Positions 43,914 to 51,978 of a stretch of 64,000 nt of DNA are shown piece by piece; positions within the stretch are counted from its first letter, which is position 1; each line of letters opens with the position of its first letter. The translations under genes were made by a program, and so were the position numbers. Under the pieces are notes generated by a model. That model was not told the DNA's origin and did no database searches. It saw nothing but the letters and a program-made list of their open reading frames with translations. The DNA comes from JADGRB01 sp036267635 (lineage in GTDB: Bacteria > Myxococcota_A > Polyangia > Fen-1088), in NCBI GenBank assembly GCA_036267635.1, contig DATAVR010000017.1, positions 3,354 to 67,353 of the forward strand. Direction: 5' to 3'.

Positions 43914-45362
43914 ATGCAGGTCGTTTGCGCCACGTGCCAGCTCAGCTTCGACGCGCCCGAGGGGGCGACCGGCCTCGTCTGTCCGATCTGCCGCGGTCCG
44001 CTGCGCGCACAGGCCGCCGCGGGAGCCGCCGGTGACGGCGCCGCGGGCGATGCGGCCAAGTCGGGTCACGCCTGGAGCGGCGGCGACCTCGACGATCTGA
44101 TCGCCATCTTGAGCGCGCCGGCGATCTCGGCGCGCGTCGAGGTTCTCGGCGCGACGGGCGACGCGGCGATCGGCGAGGTCCACCTGCTGGCCGGCGGCGT
44201 CTCGGATTCGATTTACAACGGCAAGGCGACCGACGACGCGCTCGACCGGCTGCGCGCCGAGAAACCGACCCGCTTCCGCGTCGAGCAGCGGCTCCCCAAC
44301 GCCACCGACGGCAACCTGAGCGATCCGGGCCCCGAAACCGGGACGCTCGACGGGCGCGCGCTCGCGCACCTCATGCGCTATTGCGAAGACTACGTCATCA
44401 GCTGCGCCATCGACGTGTGGCGCGGCAACGAGACGGCGCGCGTGGAGTACAAGCGCGGCGAGATCAGCGGCGTCACCGTCGGCGGCATCGACGCTCCCGA
44501 GCGGCTCGCCGAGGTGATGCAGTGGTCGTCGGGAAATTATCGGCTGATCGTCCCCGAGTTCAAGCTGCCGCCCACCGCCCCGAAGCGCGCCAAGCCGGCG
44601 ACCGCGGAGCCAGTCCCGGTTCCGGCGCCCGCCGCCTCCGCGCAAGCGGCGCGGCAGGGGAGCTCGACCAAGACCATCTTCGGCATGCCGGTCGCCGAGG
44701 TCGCCAAGGCGCGCGCCGCGGCGGAGGCCGCCAAGGCCGCCGCCGAGGCTGCCAAGGCGGCGGCAGCGCCACAGCCCGCGGCGCCGCGGGTGGCGACGCC
44801 GATCCCGGTGCCCGCGCCCGCGCCGGTCACCCCCCGCCTCACCCCGCCCGGCGTGGCGCCGAGCGCGACGCCGGCACCAATGGCCGCCTCCAGCGCCACC
44901 AAGACCATCTTCGGCGTCCCCGCGCCGAAGGCGCCGGAAGGGTACTTGCCAGGACAGCGCACCTCGCAGCCGGGCGCGCCCGCGGTGACCGCCGAGGCAG
45001 ACTCCGCGCGCACCGAGACCGCCAAGGTCGATCGAAAGATGGGGGCGCGGAAGGTCGACGTTCCGGCGCCGGCGATCGCGGCACCGGAGCACGGGCAGCC
45101 GCGGGGCTCGGCCGCCCCGGGCGCACCGATGATGGCGCCCTCCGCCGAGCCGAGCGAGCCTCAACCGACGACGCAACCTGGATTCGACTCGAAGGTCGCC
45201 GCCCGCAAGAAGGCCGAGCCGGCGGCGCCTGCGCCCGCCCCCGCGGAAAAGCCGCGCAAGCCCCGCCGGGAGACGCCGATCTGGACGTACATCGGCGTCG
45301 GATTCGCCTTCGGGCTGGTGTTGCTCGGCATCTACCAGCTCTACGGCCTGCTGGCACATTGA
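43914..45362 (+). CDS. zinc-ribbon and DUF4388 (PATAN) protein with C-terminal membrane anchor
   Basis: The 482-residue product has an N-terminal zinc ribbon (CATC at 5-8 and CPIC at about 23-26) and a PATAN/DUF4388-like domain (about 56-215). A long Pro/Ala-rich disordered region with a helical AEAAKAAA repeat follows, with two copies of a TKTIFG-[MV]-P motif (about 250 and 325), and one membrane helix near the C-terminus (about 456-477). DUF4388 is a protein-interaction module linked to two-component and gliding systems. The anchor puts the ribbon in the cytosol. It is followed after 10 bases by the CDP-alcohol transferase gene. A GAGGGGA Shine-Dalgarno precedes it. Confidence 0.65.
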   Translation: MQVVCATCQLSFDAPEGATGLVCPICRGPLRAQAAAGAAGDGAAGDAAKSGHAWSGGDLDDLIAILSAPAISARVEVLGATGDAAIGEVHLLAGGVSDSIYNGKATDDALDRLRAEKPTRFRVEQRLPNATDGNLSDPGPETGTLDGRALAHLMRYCEDYVISCAIDVWRGNETARVEYKRGEISGVTVGGIDAPERLAEVMQWSSGNYRLIVPEFKLPPTAPKRAKPATAEPVPVPAPAASAQAARQGSSTKTIFGMPVAEVAKARAAAEAAKAAAEAAKAAAAPQPAAPRVATPIPVPAPAPVTPRLTPPGVAPSATPAPMAASSATKTIFGVPAPKAPEGYLPGQRTSQPGAPAVTAEADSARTETAKVDRKMGARKVDVPAPAIAAPEHGQPRGSAAPGAPMMAPSAEPSEPQPTTQPGFDSKVAARKKAEPAAPAPAPAEKPRKPRRETPIWTYIGVGFAFGLVLLGIYQLYGLLAH

Positions 45363-45372
45363 GGCGCCCCGC

Positions 45373-46137
45373 GTGCTGACCTCCGTCGTCGACGCCTACC
45401 GGCGGACGCGGAAGCCGAAGGACATTCTCTGGAACAAGCTCGTCGCGCGGCCGCTGGCGGCAGTGGTGATCGTCCCCCTGGCGCGCACGCGCGTGACGCC
45501 GAATCAGGTCACGCTGGCGACGCTGCCGGTTTTCCTGGTCGGCGCCGCGCTGATCGCCTTCCGACCGAGCTGGGGCGCGCTCTGCGCCGGAGTGGCGATC
45601 CTCGAGCTTTCGTACGTGCTCGATTGCGCCGACGGACAGCTGGCGCGCCTCAAAGGGACGTCGTCTCCCGTCGGCGCGCACCTCGACTTCCTGATGGACG
45701 AGCTGAAGGCGTTCGCGCTGGTCGCGGCGGTCGCCGTCCGGCTGTGGGGACCGGCGCACGAGGCGCGCTGGCTGCTGGAGGGCGTCGGCGGGCTGGTCGT
45801 CATCGCCGCGGCCATCAGCCTCACCACCTTCATGCGCCGCCCGGAATACGCCGCCGCGACCGGGGCCTCCGTCGCCAAGGGGGCCGGTGACTACGGCGAA
45901 GGGTTCGCCGCCGACGCGCCGGCGCCGGCGTCCCCCCGGCGGTCACCTCTCGCTTTGGCCGAGGCGCTGGGGCGCTTCGTGGTCCACTACCCGAGCTACA
46001 TTGTCTTCGTGGCGCTGGCCAACCGGATGGACCTCTTTCTTCACGCCTACCTGGTGATGAACGCCGCCTACGCCGCGCGCGCGCTGCTGTCGATCGGCCG
46101 CGCGCTCGGACGCAGCGCCCGCGGGGACGCCAAATGA
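45373..46137 (+). CDS. CDP-alcohol phosphatidyltransferase-family membrane enzyme
   Basis: These enzymes join a CDP-activated alcohol to a second alcohol, for example in phospholipid synthesis. The 254-residue product has the family motif DG-x2-AR-x8-G-x3-D-x3-D (DCADGQLAR at about 84-92, then GAHLDFLMDE) and about six hydrophobic segments. It starts at GTG. Its stop overlaps the nucleotidyltransferase start (ATGA), so the pair probably supplies and uses a CDP-linked head group. Confidence 0.85.
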   Translation: MLTSVVDAYRRTRKPKDILWNKLVARPLAAVVIVPLARTRVTPNQVTLATLPVFLVGAALIAFRPSWGALCAGVAILELSYVLDCADGQLARLKGTSSPVGAHLDFLMDELKAFALVAAVAVRLWGPAHEARWLLEGVGGLVVIAAAISLTTFMRRPEYAAATGASVAKGAGDYGEGFAADAPAPASPRRSPLALAEALGRFVVHYPSYIVFVALANRMDLFLHAYLVMNAAYAARALLSIGRALGRSARGDAK

Positions 46138-46913
46138 AAGCGATCATCGTCGCGGCCGGGCGCGGGCGTCGGCTCGGGTCGGAGACCGAGGAGATCCCCA
46201 AGTGCATGGTGAAGGTCGCCGGACGGGCGATCCTCCACCGCCAGCTCGACGCGCTGGCCGCCGCGGGCGTCGACGACGTGGTGGTGGTGCGGGGCTACCG
46301 GGGCGACAAGATCGCGCCGCCCGCGGGCGGTCCCCCGCTGCGGTTCGTCGACAACCCCGACTGGGCGACCAACAACATCTTCACCTCGCTGTTCTTCGCG
46401 GAGCGCGAGATGAAGGACGGGTTCCTGTTTTCATATTCGGACATCGTGTTCGCGCCCGAGCACGCGCGCCGGTTGGTCGAGGCCCCGGGCCCGGTGGCGC
46501 TGGTGATCGATCGCCGCTGGCGCGACGCCTACGAGGGACGCACGCTCCACCCGGTGAGCGAGGCCGAGCTGGCGCGGGTCGAGGGGGCCGGCGCCGCCGC
46601 GGCCGTCACGCGGGTCGGCAAACGGCTGGTCGCGGCCGAGGATGCGGCCGGCGAGTTCATCGGCCTGGCGCGGTTTTCGCCCGAGGGTGCCGCCGCGCTC
46701 GGCGAGATCTGGCGTGAGGCCAGCGCAAGCGGCCGGGAGGCGCCTTTCGGGGCCGCCGCCAGCCTGGATCAGGCTTACCTCAGCGACGGCCTCAACGCCC
46801 TGGTCGGGCGCGGGGTGACGCTGCGGCCGCTCTTCATCGACGGCCTCTGGCGCGAGATCGACACCGAACAGGATCTGGCGCGCGCCGAAGAAACCATCCC
46901 CTCGTGGACCTGA
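46134..46913 (+). CDS. sugar/alcohol-phosphate nucleotidyltransferase, LicC/IPCT-like
   Basis: The 259-residue product has the nucleotidyltransferase N-terminus KAIIVAAGRGRRLG (2-15), KCMVKVAGRAIL, and an Asp-containing block NPDWATNNIFTSL at about 79-91, as in phosphocholine cytidylyltransferase LicC and inositol-phosphate cytidylyltransferases. It is overlapped by the CDP-alcohol transferase gene upstream, an arrangement similar to IPCT/DIPPS pairs that make inositol phosphodiesters. The head group (choline, inositol or other) cannot be read from sequence. The next gene overlaps its end by 10 bases. Confidence 0.75.
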   Translation: MKAIIVAAGRGRRLGSETEEIPKCMVKVAGRAILHRQLDALAAAGVDDVVVVRGYRGDKIAPPAGGPPLRFVDNPDWATNNIFTSLFFAEREMKDGFLFSYSDIVFAPEHARRLVEAPGPVALVIDRRWRDAYEGRTLHPVSEAELARVEGAGAAAAVTRVGKRLVAAEDAAGEFIGLARFSPEGAAALGEIWREASASGREAPFGAAASLDQAYLSDGLNALVGRGVTLRPLFIDGLWREIDTEQDLARAEETIPSWT

Positions 46914-47314
46914 CTCCGATGCCCGGTCCCGACCCCGCCCACTGGCTGCACCGGTTGACCGCCGAGGAGTGGCTGGCGGCGGCGGCGACCGAGATCGCCC
47001 ACGCCGAGGCAGCGCTCGCGCGCCGCGCCGCGCGGCCCGGTGTCACGCACGCGCGCCGGGCCGCCGGGATGGCCTGGAACGCCGTCCTGACCGCCCATCC
47101 CGACGAGCGCGCCGGCCGCAGCTACATGGAGCACGTGGTCGCGCTGGCAGGCGACGCCGCCCTCCCCGACGAGATTCGTGCGGCGGCCCAGCGCCTGCGC
47201 GACACGCCCGCCGCCCCGCCCGAGCTGGTCACGCTCGGCAAGCCCGATCTCGCCCCGGCCCACGACGCCCGAACCATCCTCGACCACGCCCGCCGCCTGC
47301 TCAACCCCAACTGA
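46904..47314 (+). CDS. small helical protein of unknown function
   Basis: The 136-residue product is Ala/Arg-rich and mostly helical. A possible HEPN-like segment (HARRAAGMAWNAVLTAHPDERAG at about 46-68) is only suggestive: the short R-x4-6-H motif of HEPN nucleases is not convincingly present. The GTG start lies 10 bases inside the nucleotidyltransferase gene, so it belongs to that unit. A GC-rich hairpin follows the stop. Confidence 0.5.
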   Translation: MDLTPMPGPDPAHWLHRLTAEEWLAAAATEIAHAEAALARRAARPGVTHARRAAGMAWNAVLTAHPDERAGRSYMEHVVALAGDAALPDEIRAAAQRLRDTPAAPPELVTLGKPDLAPAHDARTILDHARRLLNPN

Positions 47315-47320
47315 AAGCGC

Positions 47321-47356
47321 GGGGGATCAAAGGGCGCGCAGCGCCCGACGTCCCCC
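47321..47356. terminator. compound hairpin at a convergent junction
   Basis: GGGCGC-GCA-GCGCCC (47332-47346) is flanked by GGGGG (47321-47325) and CCCCC (47352-47356), giving a stable stem in the 45-base gap. It may serve both genes. Confidence 0.45.
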
Positions 47357-47359
47357 GAT

Positions 47360-48028
47360 CTAAGTCAGCGAGAACGGGTACGACACGACCTGGCTGCCGT
47401 TCGAGGGGGGAAAACGCAGGCCGCCCACCACGCCCCGAATGCAGCCGGTCAGCCCCCCCTTCTGCAGGATGGCCGGCGCCTCGACGCGCACACCACGGAC
47501 GTTGCCGCCGCGCTGGATGCGAAACTTCACCGTGACGCGCCCGGGGACGTAGGTCTCCTCGTCCGGGCGGGCGTGCGCGATGCAATCGAGGACTGCTTGC
47601 TCCCGGGCCCGAAAACGAAGGTCGATGTCATCCTGGCCGAGCTCGCGCGAGCCGCTGTCGTCGGTCGCGTCGCCCAGGCGGACGACGTCGGGACGCAACA
47701 GGTCGTCCCCCTGGCTCACCAGCTTGAGGTCCGTGGGCGACAGCTTGACCGGCTCAGGCTCGTTTTCGATCGGCGGCGGCGGCGCTCGGGTCGGGCCGGC
47801 GCCCCCGGATGGGACGCCCGCGGTGGCCCCCGATGTTCCTTCGGCCCGGGCGACGCGCGTGGCGCCGCGGTGGCGGCGCTTCTTCCGCTCGCGCGCCTCC
47901 CTGGGCGGCGCTCCGCCGTCCGCCGCCAGGTGGACCGTGGGCCCCGGGTGCCGGCCCAGCTCCCTCCAATAGATATAACCGCCGTACGCCAGAGCCGCGA
48001 CCAGGAGGCCGAGGAAAAACCCTTTCAT
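47360..48028 (-). CDS. membrane-anchored AgmX/PglI-type C-terminal-domain protein
   Basis: The 222-residue product has an N-terminal membrane anchor (about 3-20), a basic/Pro-rich middle (about 40-100) and a C-terminal TonB-like/AgmX domain (about 125-222). That domain has two cysteines in the pattern CIAHA...TGCIRGVVGGLRFPP, typical of the AgmX/PglI group linked to gliding and envelope complexes in Myxococcota. The ATG at 48028 follows a TAGTGT box by 15 bases. It is divergent from the HU gene. Confidence 0.7.
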   Translation of the reverse strand: MKGFFLGLLVAALAYGGYIYWRELGRHPGPTVHLAADGGAPPREARERKKRRHRGATRVARAEGTSGATAGVPSGGAGPTRAPPPPIENEPEPVKLSPTDLKLVSQGDDLLRPDVVRLGDATDDSGSRELGQDDIDLRFRAREQAVLDCIAHARPDEETYVPGRVTVKFRIQRGGNVRGVRVEAPAILQKGGLTGCIRGVVGGLRFPPSNGSQVVSYPFSLT

Positions 48029-48043
48029 CTCGGTCGGAACGGT

Positions 48044-48049
48044 ACACTA
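48044..48049 (-). promoter_or_regulatory. -10-like box (TAGTGT) before the AgmX-type gene
   Basis: TAGTGT on the minus strand, 15 bases before the ATG at 48028; it lies 37 bases from the divergent HU promoter. Confidence 0.45.
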
Positions 48050-48086
48050 CCGGAATCGGCACGGGCGCGCGCCCTCCGGGGGCGCC

Positions 48087-48116
48087 TTGACCTCGCGGAA
48101 GTGAAGGCACTATCTT
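48087..48116 (+). promoter_or_regulatory. housekeeping-type promoter of the HU gene
   Basis: TTGACC (48087-48092) and TATCTT (48111-48116) are separated by 18 bases. Unlike most units in this window, transcription would start near 48123, leaving a leader of about 70 bases with an AGGAGA Shine-Dalgarno before the ATG at 48194. Confidence 0.7.
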
Positions 48117-48193
48117 TAGCGGGTTTCGAGCTGCGCGAGTTCGCTGTGCGCGTGTGAGAGTGTCAGAAACCAAACTAGGAGAAAACGAAGCTC

Positions 48194-48475
48194 ATGAAGA
48201 AGGCTGATCTGGTCGACGTCGTGGCGCAGCAGAAGAATCTGCAGAGGCAGCAAGTGGAGATCACCATCGACGCGCTCATCGATGCCATCGCCGAAGGGTT
48301 GTCGAAAGGCGAGCGGATCGATCTGCGCGGCTTCGGCGCCTTCGCGGTCCGAGAATCCGCGGCCCGCACCGGGCGCAACCCCCAGACGGGCGCGCCGATC
48401 GAGATCGCGGCCCGCCGCGTACCCACCTTCAAAGCCGGCAAGGAGCTTCGGGACAAGGTCAACCGCCCCGCCTGA
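48194..48475 (+). CDS. HU/IHF-family DNA-binding protein
   Basis: The 93-residue product matches HU: N-terminal MKKADLVDVVA, the beta-arm GRNPQTGAPI at about 59-68 and a C-terminal FKAGKELRDKV helix. It binds and bends DNA without strong sequence preference and would be a nucleoid protein. It has its own promoter with a leader of about 70 bases. The RRM gene follows 68 bases downstream, so the two may be co-expressed. Confidence 0.93.
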   Translation: MKKADLVDVVAQQKNLQRQQVEITIDALIDAIAEGLSKGERIDLRGFGAFAVRESAARTGRNPQTGAPIEIAARRVPTFKAGKELRDKVNRPA

Positions 48476-48543
48476 CAGCGGAGCCCGAAGCCCGAAGTCC
48501 CCCACGCACCAAGCACGCAAGCAATCAGGCATTAGAAGAAGAG

Positions 48544-49137
48544 ATGGGTACCCGACTTTTCATCGGCAATCTTTCGTACAACGTCACCGAGCAGGAGTTA
48601 CGGGAGGCGTTCACTGGCGAACAGATCGAGCTTCGCAGCGTCCGCGTGGCCCTCGATCGCGAGACCGGGCGGCCACGTGGGTTCGCCTTCGTCGAGACCG
48701 CCACCGACGACGGCGCCAAGGCTTCGATCGAGAAGCTCTCCGGGCGCATCCTCCAGGGCCGCCCGATCATCGTCGAGGAGGCACAGGCCAAGCCGGCCGG
48801 ACCGCGCCCGGGCGGGTTCGGCGCCGGTCCCCCCCGCCCCGGCGGCGGCTTCGCCCCGCGTCCCCCTGGGGCGGGGCCAGGTGGCCCACCCCGCGGGCCA
48901 GGTGGCTTCGGCGGACCTCCTCGTCCGGGCGGAGGTCCCGGCGGCCCACCCCGCGACTTCGGCCCGCCGCGGACTCCGGGCGGTTTCAGGCCCGGGGGCT
49001 TCGGTGCGGCACCGGGTGCCCGCCCCAGCGAGGGCCCTCCCCGCCGCGAGCGCCCTGAAAAGAAGCGTTCGACCCGCCCCAAGCCCGAGGAGCGCGAGCG
49101 GGGCAACTGGCGCTGGGACGGCAAGGACGACGAGTAG
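48544..49137 (+). CDS. RRM RNA-binding protein with Gly/Pro/Arg-rich tail
   Basis: The 197-residue product has one RNA-recognition motif (about 3-80) with RNP2 (LFIGNL) and RNP1 (RGFAFVE), as in the bacterial Rbp/RRM proteins described in cyanobacteria and myxobacteria. The tail (about 84-170) is a Gly/Pro/Arg low-complexity region of PPRPGGG type, then a basic KKRSTRPKPEERERG segment. The tail suggests further RNA or protein contacts. The N-terminal ATG follows an AGAAGAAGAG stretch that may act as Shine-Dalgarno. Confidence 0.88.
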   Translation: MGTRLFIGNLSYNVTEQELREAFTGEQIELRSVRVALDRETGRPRGFAFVETATDDGAKASIEKLSGRILQGRPIIVEEAQAKPAGPRPGGFGAGPPRPGGGFAPRPPGAGPGGPPRGPGGFGGPPRPGGGPGGPPRDFGPPRTPGGFRPGGFGAAPGARPSEGPPRRERPEKKRSTRPKPEERERGNWRWDGKDDE

Positions 49138-49197
49138 TAGGGCGCGGGGGCGCTAACCGTCGCCCGCACGCCGCCCCGCGCGAGCCGGCCCGAAAAA

Positions 49198-49206
49198 TGC
49201 GATAAT
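49198..49206 (+). promoter_or_regulatory. extended -10 (TGCGATAAT) before the pseudo-receiver gene
   Basis: TGC-GATAAT ends 17 bases before the GTG at 49224. The same nine bases occur before the kinase gene (51957-51965). Confidence 0.45.
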
Positions 49207-49223
49207 TCGCCTGGGGCGCGCAC

Positions 49224-50027
49224 GTGACGCCGGGGCGGATTTTGGTAGTCGACGATGATCCGTGGATCCAACGGATCGTTGCGCGCGCGCTCGGGCAGCG
49301 TGGACATCAGGTCAGCCTGGCCGGCGACGCGTCCGGCGCGTTCGTGGTCGGGTCGAAGATCAAGCCCGAGCTGATCCTCACCGCCATCTCGCTGCCGGCC
49401 ATCGAGGGCTGGGCCTGGTGGGAGAGGCTCCGCACGCTGCCCGCGTGCGCCGACGCGCCGATCATCTTTTTGCATTCGGATCTCGACGCCTCGATCACGA
49501 TTCGGGGCGAAGGTCCCCGCGATCAGCGTCTCCGCAAGCCGTTTCGCGTGGAAGATCTGGAGCGTGCAGTCGTTACTGCTCTCGGGGGCGGGACAGTGCA
49601 CACGCTCGTTGGCCATCAGACGGCGCCGGCCGAAACTGCCGAGGTGAGACCCTCGGCCGGGCACCGGCCGCTGTCGGCCTTGCGGGGCGCGCTCGATCAG
49701 CTCGGCCTCTCCAGCGTTCTCACCATCCTGGAGATGGAGCGCAAGAGCGGCATCCTCCTCTGCGAACGCGAGTCCGGTGTGGCGCGCATGTTCCTGCGCA
49801 AGGGGCGCGTCGTCCGCGCCGACAGCGACGAGCCGCGCCTCTCGGGCGCCGCCGCGGTCTACGAGGCGCTGACCTGGCGCAGCGGCTCGTTCGATTTTCT
49901 GATCGGCGACATCGGCGGCGTCGACGACATCCAGGCCTCGACGACCTTCCTGCTGCTGGAAGGGGCGCGCCGGATCGACGAGGCGAACGAAATTCGCCGC
50001 ACGGGCTCCGCAGAGAGCAAAATCTAG
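49224..50027 (+). CDS. receiver-like domain fused to DUF4388 (PATAN), phosphoacceptor Asp missing
   Basis: The 267-residue product has a response-regulator fold (about 4-120) with the acidic pair VVDDD (D10, D11), a Ser in FLHSD and the conserved Lys in RKPF. The Asp expected in ILTAISLP is replaced by Ala (A54), so it cannot be phosphorylated in the usual way. A DUF4388/PATAN domain (about 145-260) follows. Such pseudo-receivers act as protein-binding scaffolds. The GTG start gives a normal N-terminus. It ends 5 bases before the pseudouridine synthase gene. Confidence 0.85.
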   Translation: MTPGRILVVDDDPWIQRIVARALGQRGHQVSLAGDASGAFVVGSKIKPELILTAISLPAIEGWAWWERLRTLPACADAPIIFLHSDLDASITIRGEGPRDQRLRKPFRVEDLERAVVTALGGGTVHTLVGHQTAPAETAEVRPSAGHRPLSALRGALDQLGLSSVLTILEMERKSGILLCERESGVARMFLRKGRVVRADSDEPRLSGAAAVYEALTWRSGSFDFLIGDIGGVDDIQASTTFLLLEGARRIDEANEIRRTGSAESKI

Positions 50028-50032
50028 CCTTC

Positions 50033-51001
50033 GTGGAGCTCCCAACGAAAGCAGACGGTGATCGGGAGATCATCGAGCTCGACATCGTCGTGCCCGTCGA
50101 GTGCGGCGGCTGGCGGCTCGATCACTTTCTGAAACGACGGATCGGCCGTCTGTCGCGCACGCGCATCCAGGCGATCCTCCGCGAGCAGATCTTCTTCTCC
50201 GACGGGCGGGCGGTTCGGCCGGCGGCCGCGGTGCGCGCCGGCGAGACGATCCTCCTGCGACGACCGGCGCCGATCGAGCCCGAGGTGCCGCGGCACTTCG
50301 AGATCCTCTACCAAGACCCGAGCGTCTTGGTCATCGACAAGCCGGCCGGCCTGCCGATGCACACCACCGCCAAGTTCTGGCGCAACACGCTGACGGCGCT
50401 CTTGCGCGAGCGCTACCCCGACGAGCAGATGGAGATCGCCCACCGCATCGATCGCGAGACCTCGGGCGTCCTCGTCGTCGCGCGCGGCCGCGAGGTGGCG
50501 AGCTTTCTCACCCGCGCCTTCGCCCGCCGCGCCGTGGAAAAGACCTACCTCGCGCTGGTGAAGGGCGCCCCGCCCGACGAGGGGCGGATCGATCGGCCGC
50601 TCAAGCTGCTCGACAGTCCGTCGCACATCATGATGGGGCCGGCGGACGATGGCCTCGCGGCCGTCACCCGCTACCGCGTGGTGCGGCGGTTCGCCGCGCA
50701 CGCGCTCTGCGAGGCGCACCCGGAGACCGGCCGGCAGCACCAGATCCGCGTTCACTTCCAGTCGATCGGTCACCCGATCGTGGGGGACAAGCTGTACGGC
50801 GCGGGTGAAGCGCTGTTCATGCGCGCCTGCGACGAGGGGGTCACGCCCGAGCTCCTGGCCTGCTTCGACGGCCTCGCCCGCCATGCGCTGCACGCGCACC
50901 GCCTGACCTTCCCGCACCCGGTCACGCGCCAGCCCGTCACCGTCGAGAGCCCGCTGCCGGCCGACCTGCGCGACTACCTGGAACGGCTCCCCGCGCGGTA
51001 G
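50033..51001 (+). CDS. RluA/RluD-family pseudouridine synthase
   Basis: The 322-residue product has an N-terminal S4 RNA-binding domain (about 20-75, RLDHFLKRRIGRLSRTRI) and a catalytic domain with HRIDRETSG (about 138-146, catalytic Asp in HRxDxxTSG). Also present are ETGRQHQIRVH (about 232-242) and a conserved GDKLYG. It would convert a specific uridine in rRNA or tRNA to pseudouridine; the target (RluD or RluC type) cannot be settled. It starts at a GTG 5 bases after the pseudo-receiver gene. The gap to the convergent sigma gene is 6 bases. Confidence 0.92.
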   Translation: MELPTKADGDREIIELDIVVPVECGGWRLDHFLKRRIGRLSRTRIQAILREQIFFSDGRAVRPAAAVRAGETILLRRPAPIEPEVPRHFEILYQDPSVLVIDKPAGLPMHTTAKFWRNTLTALLRERYPDEQMEIAHRIDRETSGVLVVARGREVASFLTRAFARRAVEKTYLALVKGAPPDEGRIDRPLKLLDSPSHIMMGPADDGLAAVTRYRVVRRFAAHALCEAHPETGRQHQIRVHFQSIGHPIVGDKLYGAGEALFMRACDEGVTPELLACFDGLARHALHAHRLTFPHPVTRQPVTVESPLPADLRDYLERLPAR

Positions 51002-51007
51002 CGCGGC

Positions 51008-51892
51008 TCACTCGGAGCTGGGCGTGTCGAGCACGCGGGAGATGCTGAGATCGAGGCGGCTGACCAGCAGCCCGGCCAGCGAACGGAACTCGCCCGGCGG
51101 CAGGCGCAGCTTGGCGCAGACCTCGCGCTCGGTCGTCGCCAGCACCTGCTCGCGCGCGCGGGCGATCCAACGGGTGATCGTCGACTGGTTGACGCTGTAG
51201 ATGTTGGCCAGCTGCTCGTGCGACAGGCCGCTCACGATGGTCAGCTTGAGCAGCAGGCGATCGCGATCGGGTAGACCGGCCAGAGCCTCCCGCACAGCGG
51301 TCTCGAATTCCGCCTTGTAGCGCGTCCGCAAATAGTCGACCTCGGGATGCTCGTGAACGGGCAGGATCTCGTCGACCAGCGGATCGCCGCCGGTCCGCGC
51401 CTCCGCGCGCCGCAGATCGAGCGCCACCCGCTGGGCCGCCACCGCCACCCAGGCGGCCAGCGGCCCCCGCCCGGCGTACGATTGAATGCGTGGGGCCTGC
51501 ACCTCGGTCCCCACGAAGATCCGTTGCCAGAGGATCTGGCGGACCTCGTCGCGCAGGTCGGGGCTGCGGTCGACGCGTGCCACGGCAGCGGTGATCGCCC
51601 CGGCGCAGAGCCGATCGCACTCGGCCAGCGCGTTCGGAACCCCATCTGAGCAGGCGATGGCGAGCGCGAGATCCCCGATGTAGAGGTCCGGCAGGCCGCT
51701 CTCGACGTCGTCGCCGACCGACCGGGCGATCGCCTCGACCAACCGCACCCCGTCGATGGCCAGCTCCGGCCAGGCGCTCGCGGCCTCGGCCACGATTGTG
51801 CGCAAGCGCACTTCGAGATCGGCCGGCAGGCGCGCCGAGGGGCGCGCGTGTGCGAAATAACGGGCCAATTCCGGCTCCCGCGCGGCCGACAT
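51008..51892 (-). CDS. RNA polymerase sigma factor of the myxobacterial sigma-70-like group
   Basis: The 294-residue product has an N-terminal half of unknown fold and a sigma-2-like region (about 120-165, with DEVRQILWQRIFVG and GPLAAWVAVAAQRVALD). A sigma-4 helix-turn-helix follows (about 220-265, PDRDRLLLKL...HEQLANIYSVNQSTITRWI). It resembles the sigma factors grouped as TIGR03001 (myxobacterial group). It is divergent from a kinase whose N-terminus carries an anti-sigma-type zinc finger, so the two are probably a regulatory pair. The ATG follows a TAGGTT box by 9 bases. Confidence 0.82.
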   Translation of the reverse strand: MSAAREPELARYFAHARPSARLPADLEVRLRTIVAEAASAWPELAIDGVRLVEAIARSVGDDVESGLPDLYIGDLALAIACSDGVPNALAECDRLCAGAITAAVARVDRSPDLRDEVRQILWQRIFVGTEVQAPRIQSYAGRGPLAAWVAVAAQRVALDLRRAEARTGGDPLVDEILPVHEHPEVDYLRTRYKAEFETAVREALAGLPDRDRLLLKLTIVSGLSHEQLANIYSVNQSTITRWIARAREQVLATTEREVCAKLRLPPGEFRSLAGLLVSRLDLSISRVLDTPSSE

Positions 51893-51901
51893 TGCAACGC
51901 T

Positions 51902-51907
51902 AACCTA
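51902..51907 (-). promoter_or_regulatory. -10-like box (TAGGTT) before the sigma factor gene
   Basis: TAGGTT on the minus strand ends 9 bases before the ATG at 51892, in the 86-base gap shared with the kinase gene. Confidence 0.5.
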
Positions 51908-51956
51908 CCAGACGGCTGGCGCAATGCGCAGCTTCTCGCGTCCGGGCGCCGGTCTC

Positions 51957-51965
51957 TGCGATAAT
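51957..51965 (+). promoter_or_regulatory. extended -10 (TGCGATAAT) before the zinc-finger kinase gene
   Basis: TGC-GATAAT ends 13 bases before the ATG at 51979. It is identical to the box at 49198-49206, so the two genes may share a regulator or sigma factor. Confidence 0.5.
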
Positions 51966-51978
51966 CGCCCGCCCGGCC

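Noticed and set aside
46904..47314. HEPN toxin assignment for the small helical protein
   Set aside because: The HEPN R-x4-6-H catalytic motif is not clear and no antitoxin-like partner is adjacent.
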